This document shows, in pieces, positions 50,555 through 60,728 of a stretch of DNA of 64,000 nucleotides. A program made the position numbers and the translations under genes. Under the pieces are notes generated by a model, which did not search any database, was not told where the DNA came from, and worked only from the letters and a program-made list of their open reading frames with translations. Within the stretch, counting starts at the first letter, position 1. Every line of letters starts with the position of its first letter. Source of the stretch: an archaeon (GTDB lineage Archaea > Nanobdellota > Nanobdellia > Woesearchaeales > GW2011-AR9); contig JAUYKZ010000009.1 of the NCBI GenBank assembly GCA_030704845.1, positions 124,001-188,000 on the forward strand, in the 5' to 3' direction.

Positions 50555-51079
50555 ATGGACAATTATTTAGTTATGAAGAAATCTGGAGAAATAGAGAAGT
50601 TATCTAAATCTCTTGGATTTGAGAGAACATATTTTATTAATGAAGATTTTGTAATACTTTCTAATCTTTCTCAGAAAGAACTCCTTAAACAAGCAAGTAA
50701 AGCTAAACAGAAGAAATTAAAAGTGTTTTATCGGCCGGAATCTGAAGAAATGGTACGGTTTGCGTTAGAAAAAACTACAATTGATGCAATTTTTGGAGCT
50801 GAGCTAATCAATCCAAAAGATAGTGTCCATTTTCTTAGGGGCGGATTAGATCAAGTTCCCTGTAAAATTGCTTCAGAAAAGGAGAAAATAGTTGGATTTT
50901 CATTTCATGAATTGATGGAAGCGCAAAATAAGGGAAAATTATTGGGTAGAATGAAATTTAACGTTTCTTTATGTAGAAAATATAAGGTTAAAATGCTTTT
51001 TTTAACCCTTTTTGAGAAATCAGAAGAACTGCGTTCAGCTAAGGATTTACAGCTATTTCTAAGATTATTAGGCATATAA
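50555..51079 (+). CDS. rnp3: RNase P protein component 3 (Rpp30)
   Basis: The 174-aa protein has the Rpp30 segments: a weak N-terminal barrel start, RPESEEMVRFALEKTTIDAIFG, the key HFLRGGLDQVPCKIASEKEKIVGFSFHELM stretch and a C-terminal LCRKYKVKMLFLTLF. It is a subunit of archaeal RNase P, which removes tRNA 5' leaders. It diverges from the SAMP operon. Confidence 0.85.
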   Translation: MDNYLVMKKSGEIEKLSKSLGFERTYFINEDFVILSNLSQKELLKQASKAKQKKLKVFYRPESEEMVRFALEKTTIDAIFGAELINPKDSVHFLRGGLDQVPCKIASEKEKIVGFSFHELMEAQNKGKLLGRMKFNVSLCRKYKVKMLFLTLFEKSEELRSAKDLQLFLRLLGI

Positions 51080-51142
51080 ACCGAAAAGTTTATAAAAAAG
51101 TGTCCTTGTGCAGTAGTAATTAACTTAATTAGAGGTTCAAAA

Positions 51143-51928
51143 ATGAAAAATATTAAAAATTTAGCTTTAGTGGCCGGAATGGCTTTTAGTGGTTGTGGAG
51201 AGGATAGTACGCAAGTTAGCGGATTAGAAGATCAATGTACTTCCGATTTTGATTGTAAAGGCGATAGAGTTTGTGAGAGTACATATGAGGGTGGGCAAGA
51301 AGTAAGAACGTGCGTTTCTCCAAATGGTTATGTTCCTGAAACTCCTTCTACTGAAGAAGAAGTTAGGTTAGAAGATACGACTTGTGAAGGTTCTCCATTA
51401 AACGGAATGTATGTTCGTGGTCTTCCCGGATGTCGATTTCATTCTTTAGAACCGGGAGATCCCGAAACGTGTAAAATGCAAGTTTCGTTTTATGGTGATG
51501 GTAGCGTTGCCGATTTACATTATAATTCAGATGGACAACTTTGGTTTGATTATAGTCCAGAAGTTTACGGAACATATGGGTATCAAACAGATTATCTGTA
51601 CAGATTAACCCGTTCTTTCGATAAAAAGGAAGTAAATTACGGGATTGAAACTGATGGTCACGGCGAATTTACTTGCGATATGGCTGGGAATATGACTCCC
51701 TCAACAATAGAAAAGTTATGGAGAAAATATCAATGTGTTCTTCAAAATAATCCAGATGTTTACGGGTTACGAATGGAATTCATTGAAGGCCGTTATCAAG
51801 GAGAAACAATGGTTTGTTTAAATATTACCAATTTAAACAGAATTCAAGTTTCTAACACTTTGATTTCTTCAGATGACAGTTGTCTTGCTTATGACGAAGC
51901 GATTAAAGCTGAGTGTGTGCAAGAATAA
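51143..51928 (+). CDS. Cys-rich lipoprotein-like surface protein, 261 aa
   Basis: A short signal with lipobox-like FSGC (MKNIKNLALVAGMAFSGCGED) precedes a Cys-rich spacer (CTSDFDCKGDRVC). A beta-rich domain without known motif follows, with cysteines likely to form disulfides. An agaggt ribosome-binding site stands 6 nt before the ATG and a TATA-like gtttataaaa about 50-55 nt before it. The family is not recognised. It begins the accessory envelope region. Confidence 0.6.
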   Translation: MKNIKNLALVAGMAFSGCGEDSTQVSGLEDQCTSDFDCKGDRVCESTYEGGQEVRTCVSPNGYVPETPSTEEEVRLEDTTCEGSPLNGMYVRGLPGCRFHSLEPGDPETCKMQVSFYGDGSVADLHYNSDGQLWFDYSPEVYGTYGYQTDYLYRLTRSFDKKEVNYGIETDGHGEFTCDMAGNMTPSTIEKLWRKYQCVLQNNPDVYGLRMEFIEGRYQGETMVCLNITNLNRIQVSNTLISSDDSCLAYDEAIKAECVQE

Positions 51929-51949
51929 TTGTTTTTTTCTTTATTTTTT

Positions 51950-51969
51950 TTATTCGGTAAGTTTATATA
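51950..51969 (+). repeat. 20-bp direct repeat, left copy
   Basis: TTATTCGGTAAGTTTATATA is identical to 52665-52684. The gtttatata part is a TATA box for the HEPN gene at 51992. Together the copies bracket the HEPN-MNT pair. Confidence 0.85.
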
Positions 51970-51991
51970 ATTTTACCACTCTTTATTTTAA

Positions 51992-52365
51992 ATGCGTAAA
52001 GAAGCTCTCCGTTGGTTGGAACAGGCAAAAATAGATTTTAAATCAGCTACAATCAATTTTGAACAAAAAGTGTATTATGTCACATCATTTCTTTCTCAAC
52101 AAGCAGTAGAAAAGGCACTCAAAGCTATTTAATAGAAAAAGATCACATGATTCCAAAAGTACACGATTTAGTTTTTCTTGCGAAGAAAGCTGGTATTGAC
52201 AGTGATTTGCTTTCACGATGCGATGAACTCGCAAAGGTGTACTTAGAAACCAGGTATCCAGACATTTCCAAAGAGAAGCCTTCTGATAAATTTACTAAGG
52301 TAGTTTCGGAAAAACATTTGGCAATTGCCGAAGAGGTTTTACAATGGGTCAAAAAACACACCTAG
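51992..52365 (+). pseudogene. HEPN-domain protein with internal frameshift
   Basis: From ATG 51992 the frame encodes MRKEALRWLEQAKIDFKSA to QQAVEKALKAI and then hits TAATAG near 52130. The next frame continues the same domain as LIEKDHMIPKVHDLVFLAKKAG to ETRYPDISKEK (52129-52365). Adding one T (GCT-TAT-TTA) restores the usual KAYLIE sequence, so a single-base deletion explains it. The whole is a COG2250-type HEPN domain, normally the toxin or partner of the MNT nucleotidyltransferase that overlaps its end. Confidence 0.82.
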
Positions 52366-52661
52366 CTAAATTGAAGACTTTTAAAAAGGAATTGTCAAAA
52401 GACATTGTAGTAAACGAAATGATTCTCTTTGGCTCAAGGGCATGGGGTAAACCAAACAGGTATAGTGATTTTGATATAATCGTTGTTTCATCTTCTTTTA
52501 GAAAGAAAAAATCTTTGAAAAGGAGTCTTGGCTTTTACAAGCGATGGAATTTAGATTATCCTGTTGATTTCTTATGCTATACACCCGAAGAATTCAATAA
52601 ATTGAAAAAAGAAATTACGATTGTCCAAAAAGCAGTACGAGAAGGCATTATAATCACCTAA
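52344..52661 (+). CDS. MNT-type minimal nucleotidyltransferase
   Basis: The 105-aa protein has the catalytic GSRAWGKPNRYSDFDIIVVS motif (GSxAxG...DxD) with a further acidic residue in YPVDFLCYT. It is the usual antitoxin or partner of HEPN proteins, which it can AMPylate. It overlaps the end of the HEPN gene by 22 nt, as expected for such pairs. The frameshift in HEPN does not affect this gene. Confidence 0.88.
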   Translation: MGQKTHLAKLKTFKKELSKDIVVNEMILFGSRAWGKPNRYSDFDIIVVSSSFRKKKSLKRSLGFYKRWNLDYPVDFLCYTPEEFNKLKKEITIVQKAVREGIIIT

Positions 52662-52664
52662 TTC

Positions 52665-52684
52665 TTATTCGGTAAGTTTATATA
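52665..52684 (+). repeat. 20-bp direct repeat, right copy
   Basis: Identical to 51950-51969. Here the gtttatata part serves as the TATA box of the giant surface protein gene at 52714, about 30-39 nt before its ATG. Confidence 0.85.
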
Positions 52685-52713
52685 TGTTTATTAATTAATT
52701 AGTTCTTAGTACA

Positions 52714-55700
52714 ATGAATAAAAAAAGAGGGATTTTTGTAGCTTTAGTAGTTGTTTTTGTAGTTACAAGTTTGTTTGTTTATGGTTCTGAACAATTGTTT
52801 GTTGATTTTGAGGAATTTGTTTTTGGAAATAACGATGACTTTCAATATACATATGCTTTAGGTGTTGGTGAAGTTGATGATGATCGTAAGGAGGGCTGTT
52901 ATGATGAGCCAAGAAACACTGTGAAGTTTGGAGTGTTAGAACAGGTGAAAAGGGATGGTGATTTATACGTGTCTTTCGATCATACAGCAGTCGATTTTTT
53001 ATCTGGCGACCCATTGTATTGTGTTTGGGAAAATTTACCAACTAACCAGCAAGGTTGTTATTTTTTATCAAGTGAATGGGATCAATCTCCTGGTGATCAT
53101 GCAAACATGGACGATTGTGCCGGATGGGTTATTCCAGAAGGCAAGCAATCAAAAATTGATTCTATATTAGTTGAATCAGCAAAGGAAAGATTTTTTCCTG
53201 TAGAAAACGACCCTAAATATCTTCAACAAAGTTTTCCTTCAAAAGGTTTAAATGAGATTGAGAAATTAGTTTCAGGGGAGGCTGAAACTGATGCGGCTTA
53301 TGGGGAAGGTCAAAATGCCATTTGTATCTTCGATGAACATAAATTCAAACCAGAACAACAAGCGTTCATTTGTAACAAACGTGATAATGAATACAGATGG
53401 TACATCTGTGATTCTGCTCATGTTTCTGAAAGAACAGGAAACTTCTTACCTTTGAAGATTAATATTGAAGGTGCAGATAGCGGCCCTTCTGAGAATACTC
53501 CCGTAGGATGCACAGAAACTCAAGTTGAGATTCAAGGCTCTGATGGATATTATTGCCTAGAAAAAGACAAACCCATGTACGTTTCGGCAGACATAAACGA
53601 AGCAACTAACGGTTATTTCTGTATGGAAGACGAGGGAGAATATTCCTGGGAAGAAAGAGAATTAAAATGTGATGATCCCGGTGTTGATTGTGGAATACTA
53701 CAAAGTGTGTGTGAGTCTGATACAAATAATTTTGATTGGGATGATGGTGGTAAATGTTGTGGTGACAATGGTTTAGATGATCTTAACATCACAGCAAATG
53801 GGGCTAGATCTATTTGTCTTTACAATGAACCACTCTTTGTTGGATCTCAAGGAAGCGATTTGAAACAATCATTAGGTAGCGCTTGGTCTTGTGAGAATGA
53901 CTGGTGTTGGGTGGAAGCAGATAATATTGATGCACAATTCAAAGTTCTTACATCAAAAAGATTAGGAGAAAAACCACAAGATATTGTTTCAAATACTGGG
54001 GAATGGGTAACTTGCGAGGAGGAAGGAACTCTTCCGGTTACACGAAATTTTCTTGATGAGTATGTTGATCCAAACGTTCCTTTCCAATCAATCACAAATA
54101 GGTTTTATTGTTTCGATGACGGGAGCAGAATGAATTGGGTTGAATGTGCAGACTTTCAGGACAGCGCAGAAAATGTGAATACCATCAAAGGGAGATATCC
54201 AGGAGAAGCATTAAATTCTTTTTTCCTTGGGCCAGTTGAAATTGATCCAGAAAATAATGCAAAAAAAACCGGTGGAATAAAATATAGTGGTGGCGGTATA
54301 ATTAATATTTTTCCGGGAAGAGAATACAAATTCTATTACGGAGAAGATTATACTTTTGATTTCAGTGGATATAAATATCTTGAATTGATGATTAAGTTTG
54401 TTAATGAAGATAATCAAGAACCATTAAAAGAAGAAGATCTCTCTCTTCCGGTTGATGTAAGATTACAAATTCAAAGCGGAGATGTAGATGTCTTTAATCA
54501 ACCTTTGCTAGGTTACATTACTCACGGACCAATATTTTCAGAAGACGGATGGATGCACGTAAAAGTTCCGATAGATGAATACAAAGGTGTAACAGCTATA
54601 ATTATTCAAAGTACAAATATTGACAATGGCATTGCTGTTCAGAATATGTTCTTAAGCGGCGATAAACCAACCAAGGTTTGTTCCGGCGAAGATTTTCCTT
54701 CCCTTCCAGATGATTTGGAAGCTACCGGTTCATGGATTGACAATTTAGATTATGCTAAAAGTGGGGTTTCTAGCGTACAAATGTGCACAAGTTTATTTGG
54801 ACCAAATGCTTGGTTAGGTGAAGACGTGCCGGTAGCAGATAGGATGTGTTGTGGTAATCAGGAAGGAGAATATTATGCTGGAATATCTGCAGTTCAGGCT
54901 ACCGATAACGGAGATGAATATTATGGTTGTTGGAATTCACAACCGGTAAAATCTGGTGATACGATTATGGATGTGCAGTTTGAAGTGTCTTCAATGGATT
55001 TACAGCCGGTGGTGGAGTATGAGGAATTTGCTGTGGTAAGTGGAAATATTATTCTGGAATATGATTTTGAGGATCTTAAATCAATCAGACTTGGGCTTGT
55101 TCAGGGCCAGACTTGGTTTAATACGGCAAGAGTTGTTTCTTTTTCAAAATCTGAAGAAGAATATACTTACTTATTGGAAGGGACCGATAATGAAAATAAT
55201 CGGGTTGTAAGTCCTTTTGTCGTTAGAAGACCTTCTGTAATTAATGTTCCTTTCAGTGAAAATATACCGAGCGGAAACTATCTAAATCAAAAATTAGCCC
55301 TTATTTTGGGAAGTTCAGCAGATTTTACTGCTCGAAGTGGAGCAACTCCCGGTGTTATATTACATTTTAAACCGGTGGGAGCATCTTTAGAATTCCTAGA
55401 AGATGAAGAACCAAGTGGTGCTGGTTTATTAAACAGTAAAAATCTTGAATTTGGACCAGCATTAGATTTTGAAGATATAAATGAGATATCTCTTTATGCT
55501 CATGTTTCTCCAAAATCAATTCCTCAAGATGGACCAATCCCATCAACAAGAACTATCAAAATAAAAAATTATACTTGTGTGGCAGATGAGTGTTTATATC
55601 CGTTACCGGGAGAACCTACTTATTTTATCAAAAATCCATACCCTTACTTATATGAATTATATTTCCTAGAAGAAAAAGAAGATGGCGGAACTAAAGAAAC

Positions 55701-57999
55701 TCTAATCACCAGCGAACAACAAGCATGGAGAAATCCAGGAATGCTTAAAGTGAAGAAAATCTCTCAGCAAATTCTTTACGTGAACGAAGGAGAAGAATCA
55801 GATAACCCAATTGCATTCTATGGTTGTCAAGCTCCGTCATTTGTTGAACAAAGAGTAAGGCAAGCAGGATTAGATAATCAGGAATTCAAGAATACTGATT
55901 ACTGTTCAGTGCAAGGAGATAAAACTAAAGATAGAATCTTTTATTGTTCACCAAGTATGGATTTACCTAGCTTGGAAGAAGAGGGAATCGAAAGAGAACG
56001 ATTTAAAATTGTTAATTCTTGGAGTAATGCAAATATAAAAGAAGTTGGTTACCAAAATCCTAACAAAATCATTTCTGATTTTGGTGTACAAGAAAGGGTA
56101 TTAAAGAATTTGGAAGAAGCTCCAAATTCAGTGATCCTTCCAGAAAACATCAATTGGAACACTTCCGTTTTACCAGGAAGAAATTTCTTATCAAATGCAA
56201 TCTTTGAAACTAGCGGAGCTAAAGAATTGCCACACTGGGAAATATTTAAAGATGGAGTTTTAGTTAACGATGGAGAAGATAATGAAAAAAAACACATTCC
56301 AGAAAGCGATGATGTAAGTGCCAACACTTTAATTTTAAGAGCAGGAGAAATTCTAAGATCGGAAAGAATACCTGTGCCAAGATTAGTTAACAAAGATCCA
56401 GAGCAACCAGTAATTCTTAGTTTTACTTCATCGGGAACATGTCAAGAAAACGTAGCAATCAAATTGATCAATAAAAACGGGGAAGAAGTTGGAGATGCAG
56501 GTAATTTAAACAGTATTAAAGTAGCTGACGCATCTTATCTTGTAGTAGAAATAACCGGGGCATGTTCAATTAAAGAACCTATGTTGCAATTGTTAGATAC
56601 CTTAGGTCCAGTAGATTATTCCTTTCAGCAACCGGTTGGTTCAGAAAACTTGGGAAGAGCAGGTTTAGCATGTTGCCCGGAAAGTTATTGTTGGAATGGT
56701 CAAGTTTGTGTTGAACCAATGGGGCAGTATAGTAAATTGTCTGAAAAGGTTGACGATGGCAGAGATTACAGATGTATTGAAGGAGAGTGGACCTACCAAC
56801 CTATTAAAGTAGATTGGGTGAAACAAGATTGGGGATTCTGTAATGAAGAAACGCAATGTTTCGTAACAAGTTCTACCAATGAAGGATTTGATGTTAGCGA
56901 TGAATACACCCCGGAACAATTCTATGAAGGGAAAAACCCAACTTGTATTAATGATGGATCCTACATTCTAGATCATTTTTGTGAAGAAGGAGACTGGACT
57001 TCAAGAACAAAAGTGGTGGCACAAAAATTATTGGAAGTTGCCCAGAATGATGAATATGTGTTATATTGTACTAACCTGTGGGGCGCTTTAGTCGATACTG
57101 AGAATGGTATGCAATTATTGGAGGGCGAGGGAATATTAAGTGATGTTCCTTCCGGTGATCAAGATTTAGCTAATGCTATAGCTGGTGAAACAAATCAAAA
57201 ACAAACCAAATCATGTTTCGAAAATCTTAATGCTCCTGGAAACCTTGTATCACAAGAAGAAAACACTTGCGTAAACACGGTTTGTGTGTTAAGGTATAAA
57301 GATGGTGGAAATTTCAAAACAGCATTTGCAACCACTTTAAACAAGCCAAGTGATGACCCAGATACGTTATTCAATGCATTTAATATTGGCCCTAGAGAAG
57401 TAAACGACCGTTGTGAATTATCTGAAGAAGGATTTGTTAATTGTGATCTGCAAGGATTAGAGTTAGGCGGAGATTTATGGTTTGCTAATGATACCCATTC
57501 ATTGATTTACGGCAAGCAAGGAATTTCAATAAATCCTGGAGTTATTGAACAGTTGGTGGATTGGTTGAGAAGAGCAATTGGACTGGCGGATGCAGATAAC
57601 AATGGCGCTCCATTCTTGGAAAACATTGAACAATTTAGAGACCTTTATTTGTTACATACTTCTGGTAAAGATGTAAGAGCAGTCCATTCTGTCGAATATC
57701 GATTACCACCACAACCAGAAGAAGAAAATGTTGATGCAGAAAATCAAATTGATGTTGCAACAGATGGTATCAGAAAAGATATCTTAGTTGCGGAGTACCA
57801 AGGATTTGATACGCCTGTATGTACTTATGTTGATCAAAATAATCTAGCTCTTCCAACCGCATTAACTACAGAAGTGCTTGAAGATGATCAGAAATTGCAA
57901 TGTGTTATTGATGGAGATGTTCAAAGAATTCAAGCTGAAGTTAATGGTGGAGTTCCAGAAATTTGGGCTAAACTTACCGGAAAATTGAGAGTAGAATAA
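52714..57999 (+). CDS. Giant secreted Cys-rich surface protein, 1761 aa
   Basis: A signal peptide/anchor (GIFVALVVVFVVTSLFVYG) is followed by about 1730 residues without other membrane segments. Small Cys modules recur, such as CCGDNGLDDLN, CCGNQEGEYY and CCPESYCWNGQVC, and aromatic Cys segments such as YRCIEGEWT and YRWYICDSA. Paired cysteines suggest a disulfide-stabilised extracellular structure, consistent with the DsbA in this genome. No enzymatic motif is recognised. The protein is acidic. It is the first of a same-strand set of envelope genes. Confidence 0.75.
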   Translation: MNKKRGIFVALVVVFVVTSLFVYGSEQLFVDFEEFVFGNNDDFQYTYALGVGEVDDDRKEGCYDEPRNTVKFGVLEQVKRDGDLYVSFDHTAVDFLSGDPLYCVWENLPTNQQGCYFLSSEWDQSPGDHANMDDCAGWVIPEGKQSKIDSILVESAKERFFPVENDPKYLQQSFPSKGLNEIEKLVSGEAETDAAYGEGQNAICIFDEHKFKPEQQAFICNKRDNEYRWYICDSAHVSERTGNFLPLKINIEGADSGPSENTPVGCTETQVEIQGSDGYYCLEKDKPMYVSADINEATNGYFCMEDEGEYSWEERELKCDDPGVDCGILQSVCESDTNNFDWDDGGKCCGDNGLDDLNITANGARSICLYNEPLFVGSQGSDLKQSLGSAWSCENDWCWVEADNIDAQFKVLTSKRLGEKPQDIVSNTGEWVTCEEEGTLPVTRNFLDEYVDPNVPFQSITNRFYCFDDGSRMNWVECADFQDSAENVNTIKGRYPGEALNSFFLGPVEIDPENNAKKTGGIKYSGGGIINIFPGREYKFYYGEDYTFDFSGYKYLELMIKFVNEDNQEPLKEEDLSLPVDVRLQIQSGDVDVFNQPLLGYITHGPIFSEDGWMHVKVPIDEYKGVTAIIIQSTNIDNGIAVQNMFLSGDKPTKVCSGEDFPSLPDDLEATGSWIDNLDYAKSGVSSVQMCTSLFGPNAWLGEDVPVADRMCCGNQEGEYYAGISAVQATDNGDEYYGCWNSQPVKSGDTIMDVQFEVSSMDLQPVVEYEEFAVVSGNIILEYDFEDLKSIRLGLVQGQTWFNTARVVSFSKSEEEYTYLLEGTDNENNRVVSPFVVRRPSVINVPFSENIPSGNYLNQKLALILGSSADFTARSGATPGVILHFKPVGASLEFLEDEEPSGAGLLNSKNLEFGPALDFEDINEISLYAHVSPKSIPQDGPIPSTRTIKIKNYTCVADECLYPLPGEPTYFIKNPYPYLYELYFLEEKEDGGTKETLITSEQQAWRNPGMLKVKKISQQILYVNEGEESDNPIAFYGCQAPSFVEQRVRQAGLDNQEFKNTDYCSVQGDKTKDRIFYCSPSMDLPSLEEEGIERERFKIVNSWSNANIKEVGYQNPNKIISDFGVQERVLKNLEEAPNSVILPENINWNTSVLPGRNFLSNAIFETSGAKELPHWEIFKDGVLVNDGEDNEKKHIPESDDVSANTLILRAGEILRSERIPVPRLVNKDPEQPVILSFTSSGTCQENVAIKLINKNGEEVGDAGNLNSIKVADASYLVVEITGACSIKEPMLQLLDTLGPVDYSFQQPVGSENLGRAGLACCPESYCWNGQVCVEPMGQYSKLSEKVDDGRDYRCIEGEWTYQPIKVDWVKQDWGFCNEETQCFVTSSTNEGFDVSDEYTPEQFYEGKNPTCINDGSYILDHFCEEGDWTSRTKVVAQKLLEVAQNDEYVLYCTNLWGALVDTENGMQLLEGEGILSDVPSGDQDLANAIAGETNQKQTKSCFENLNAPGNLVSQEENTCVNTVCVLRYKDGGNFKTAFATTLNKPSDDPDTLFNAFNIGPREVNDRCELSEEGFVNCDLQGLELGGDLWFANDTHSLIYGKQGISINPGVIEQLVDWLRRAIGLADADNNGAPFLENIEQFRDLYLLHTSGKDVRAVHSVEYRLPPQPEEENVDAENQIDVATDGIRKDILVAEYQGFDTPVCTYVDQNNLALPTALTTEVLEDDQKLQCVIDGDVQRIQAEVNGGVPEIWAKLTGKLRVE

Positions 58000-58048
58000 G
58001 TATCATCTCATAAGTTTTATAAGCCTTCTTTCATTTATTCTAGTTAAT

Positions 58049-60727
58049 ATGAACAAAAAGAGGAAAGATGTTGCTAGAAAATTCTCTACAAAAGGACAGA
58101 TTACAATATTTTTAATTCTCGGTGTAGTGGTTTTGTTCGCATTTCTTTTTGTTTTCTTATTAACCTCTGGAATTCAGAAAGGACAATTGCTTCAAGAAAA
58201 AGAAAATGTTCTTTCGAAAGCTCTCAAGAAAGAATCGCTTAGAATTTTTGTTGAAGATTGTTTGTATGATAGTATGGCGGAAGGATTATCTTTGTTGGGC
58301 CAACAGGGAAGAATTTGGAAAGATCAAGGTGGTCAGATTAATTTTGTTAATGGAGTAAACGGATTAACCCTTGATAACGGAGACCAGGTAGCGTATGCGA
58401 TAACTGACGAAAGGTATGCAGATGGACACCTGAGCGCATACCCCTGTAATAATATCAACAATTATCCGGAATATTGTCTTTATTCATCTCCAAACATTAC
58501 GACCGGATTTGGTACAGTGGTACTTAGAGAAAGTACAATCGAAGGAGATCTGGGTGGTTTCCTTCTTAAAAAAACAAAAGAATGTGTGACCGGGGATATT
58601 TATGAAACTGTTTCTGAAGATATTATACCTGATGATGAAGGAGCAGAGTTAACTCCAACAATTACCCGAGATGGAATTGTGGTAAAAGTATATTATCCAT
58701 TACGTTTAGAACTAGCCGGGGAAGAATTCTTTCAAGTTTCAAGTTTTGATTTCTTCTATAAATCAAGATTGCAAGATCTTCTTGACGCGGCTATAAGTTC
58801 GCCGGTTCGGTTGGACCAGAAATATGTCGATTTTAATTATTCTGGGTTTGATGAAGAAACAGGTGATACTTTATCAAAAGAATCATTTACATATCAAAGC
58901 CCAAAACAATCTTTTGGATTTCAAAATTCGCCGTTATGTGAAGGAAGTAACGCACCATATACTTGTCAACTTGTGTTAAGAAGTGATTTGTATGGGCAAT
59001 TAGCAATGGAGAAAGAAGTAAGTGTAAAAGAGGATACTCACGATACAATCCTTACATTTACCACCCCTAACTCTAACATTTTAACCCAGCCTGGAGAAAA
59101 TGAAAATGTTGAAGGAATGTATCAATTTAGAGTTGCTCGTCAAAATAGACCACCAGCATTAGATTACATTGGAAGAAATCAATGTTTTGATGCACAGGAA
59201 CCATATGATTATTTAGTAATTCCCAATTTAATTGATGACGAAGGGAATCTCAGAGAATTGAGTAAGATAAATATTCGTGCAACGGCTCAAGATGCTGATG
59301 AAGAATTGCCAACAATTAGTTTTAAAGAGATTGATCCAGTGTTAAATAATCTTGATTCTCCAGATGATGATGCGGGCTCGGAAATATTCTTTAAATCTGT
59401 TTCTTCTTCAGTCGAACCGGGAATTTATCCTTTAACAGTAATCGCTTCAGATGGAATTAAAGAAGATAATCAAACGGTAAGGGTTTTAATTGACAGACCA
59501 ATTGAAACAGATGTATCTATTTCGTTGCCGTATACTTTAACTGGTGGTGTATACGATGAAATTTATGCTGGAGGTGATTTCTTTCCAATCTCAAAAGAAG
59601 ATCCTGTGTTTGTGAATGTGGTTCTACCAGATGAATCTGCGGCATTCGGGGCAGCTGGAGCTAAATTGTTGACGTATAAATACAAACCAGAAGACGAAGA
59701 GATTATTAGTTATGACATTCCGATGTTCAGAAAAGATACTTATAGTTTTCCTGGAGTAAGGTTACCCGGTGGAGACATTGATAGTTATTCAGAAGAGGAT
59801 ATTGTTTCTTGGGATTTTTCTAAAGGTCCATTAAATCCGTTCTCTCAAGAAACAGATAGGGGTTTATTATCAGTATCATTTGGTATGACTTATTGTGGGT
59901 TGCCAGATGAAATTGAAAGTAAATCTACTGTTGAAGTGCGGGTTGCTGAATGTATCCCAAATAAGAATTCGCAACATCCTTATGCTTATCCTTATAATAA
60001 TTATTACACAGAAGATGGTGATCTAAGTAAATTGAATTTAGTTAATGAAAACGATCCAAATGCAATAAATCCATTCTTAGCAACACATTCTTGTTGTACA
60101 GATAGATGGGAATATGTTGAAAAAAATGATCCCAATAATCCTTGTTTTGTGAATCCAGAACCGGGGTGTTATGGGCAATTAACAGAATATGTAGGTGGTC
60201 CGACCTTACTTAGTGATTCGCTGAAAGGTTACGTGTGGGAAGAGCAAGTTCAATTATGTAGCGGTGAAAGAGGAAACATTTGTAATGGAGCATTTAATAA
60301 TCAATTATATAACAACCAATTGTGGTGTGGGATACAAGGAAAAAACAGCTGCACTAGGCCAATAAATGATGCTTGCGAAAACAAACTTGCTTTTACTTCT
60401 ATTGAAAATCAAGGCGTATGCTGGGGAACGTTGGGTTGTGGAAATAATTTATGTACTCAACCGCTGGCGTATACTGGACAGGGAAATATTCCAAATATTA
60501 ACACAAAAGCTACGGAATTATTTTTACAATCGGGATCTAACCCAACGACAGCTCCTGGGTTTGAATTTTCTTGCGGTTGTCCGGAAAATGATCTAGGTCC
60601 AGACGGCGTTGATTTGGTAACAAATGTTCGTTGTGATGATGATTGGTCTGGGAATTTTGATGGTTTTTGTACTTTATCTGGCAGATGTGAAATTAGTGGT
60701 TCAATAAGCGAAGGAGATAGCGGATAA
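58049..60727 (+). CDS. Large membrane-anchored protein with pilin-like N-terminus, 892 aa
   Basis: The N-terminus FSTKGQITIFLILGVVVLFAFLFVFLL (residues 12-38, quoted in part) has KGQ at the expected cleavage position followed by a long hydrophobic helix. This pattern is seen in archaeal type IV pilins with class III signal peptides. An extracellular beta-rich region follows, with a cadherin/PKD-like portion (ATAQDADEELPTISF ... YPLTVIASDGIKEDNQTVRVLI). The last 250 residues are Cys-rich. It is far larger than ordinary pilins. It overlaps no gene but is followed after 1 nt by the next. Confidence 0.72.
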   Translation: MNKKRKDVARKFSTKGQITIFLILGVVVLFAFLFVFLLTSGIQKGQLLQEKENVLSKALKKESLRIFVEDCLYDSMAEGLSLLGQQGRIWKDQGGQINFVNGVNGLTLDNGDQVAYAITDERYADGHLSAYPCNNINNYPEYCLYSSPNITTGFGTVVLRESTIEGDLGGFLLKKTKECVTGDIYETVSEDIIPDDEGAELTPTITRDGIVVKVYYPLRLELAGEEFFQVSSFDFFYKSRLQDLLDAAISSPVRLDQKYVDFNYSGFDEETGDTLSKESFTYQSPKQSFGFQNSPLCEGSNAPYTCQLVLRSDLYGQLAMEKEVSVKEDTHDTILTFTTPNSNILTQPGENENVEGMYQFRVARQNRPPALDYIGRNQCFDAQEPYDYLVIPNLIDDEGNLRELSKINIRATAQDADEELPTISFKEIDPVLNNLDSPDDDAGSEIFFKSVSSSVEPGIYPLTVIASDGIKEDNQTVRVLIDRPIETDVSISLPYTLTGGVYDEIYAGGDFFPISKEDPVFVNVVLPDESAAFGAAGAKLLTYKYKPEDEEIISYDIPMFRKDTYSFPGVRLPGGDIDSYSEEDIVSWDFSKGPLNPFSQETDRGLLSVSFGMTYCGLPDEIESKSTVEVRVAECIPNKNSQHPYAYPYNNYYTEDGDLSKLNLVNENDPNAINPFLATHSCCTDRWEYVEKNDPNNPCFVNPEPGCYGQLTEYVGGPTLLSDSLKGYVWEEQVQLCSGERGNICNGAFNNQLYNNQLWCGIQGKNSCTRPINDACENKLAFTSIENQGVCWGTLGCGNNLCTQPLAYTGQGNIPNINTKATELFLQSGSNPTTAPGFEFSCGCPENDLGPDGVDLVTNVRCDDDWSGNFDGFCTLSGRCEISGSISEGDSG

Positions 60728-60728
60728 A

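Noticed and set aside
52763-53041. His-rich reverse-strand ORF inside the giant surface gene
   Set aside because: It is an antisense shadow of the coding frame at 52714 with low-complexity composition.
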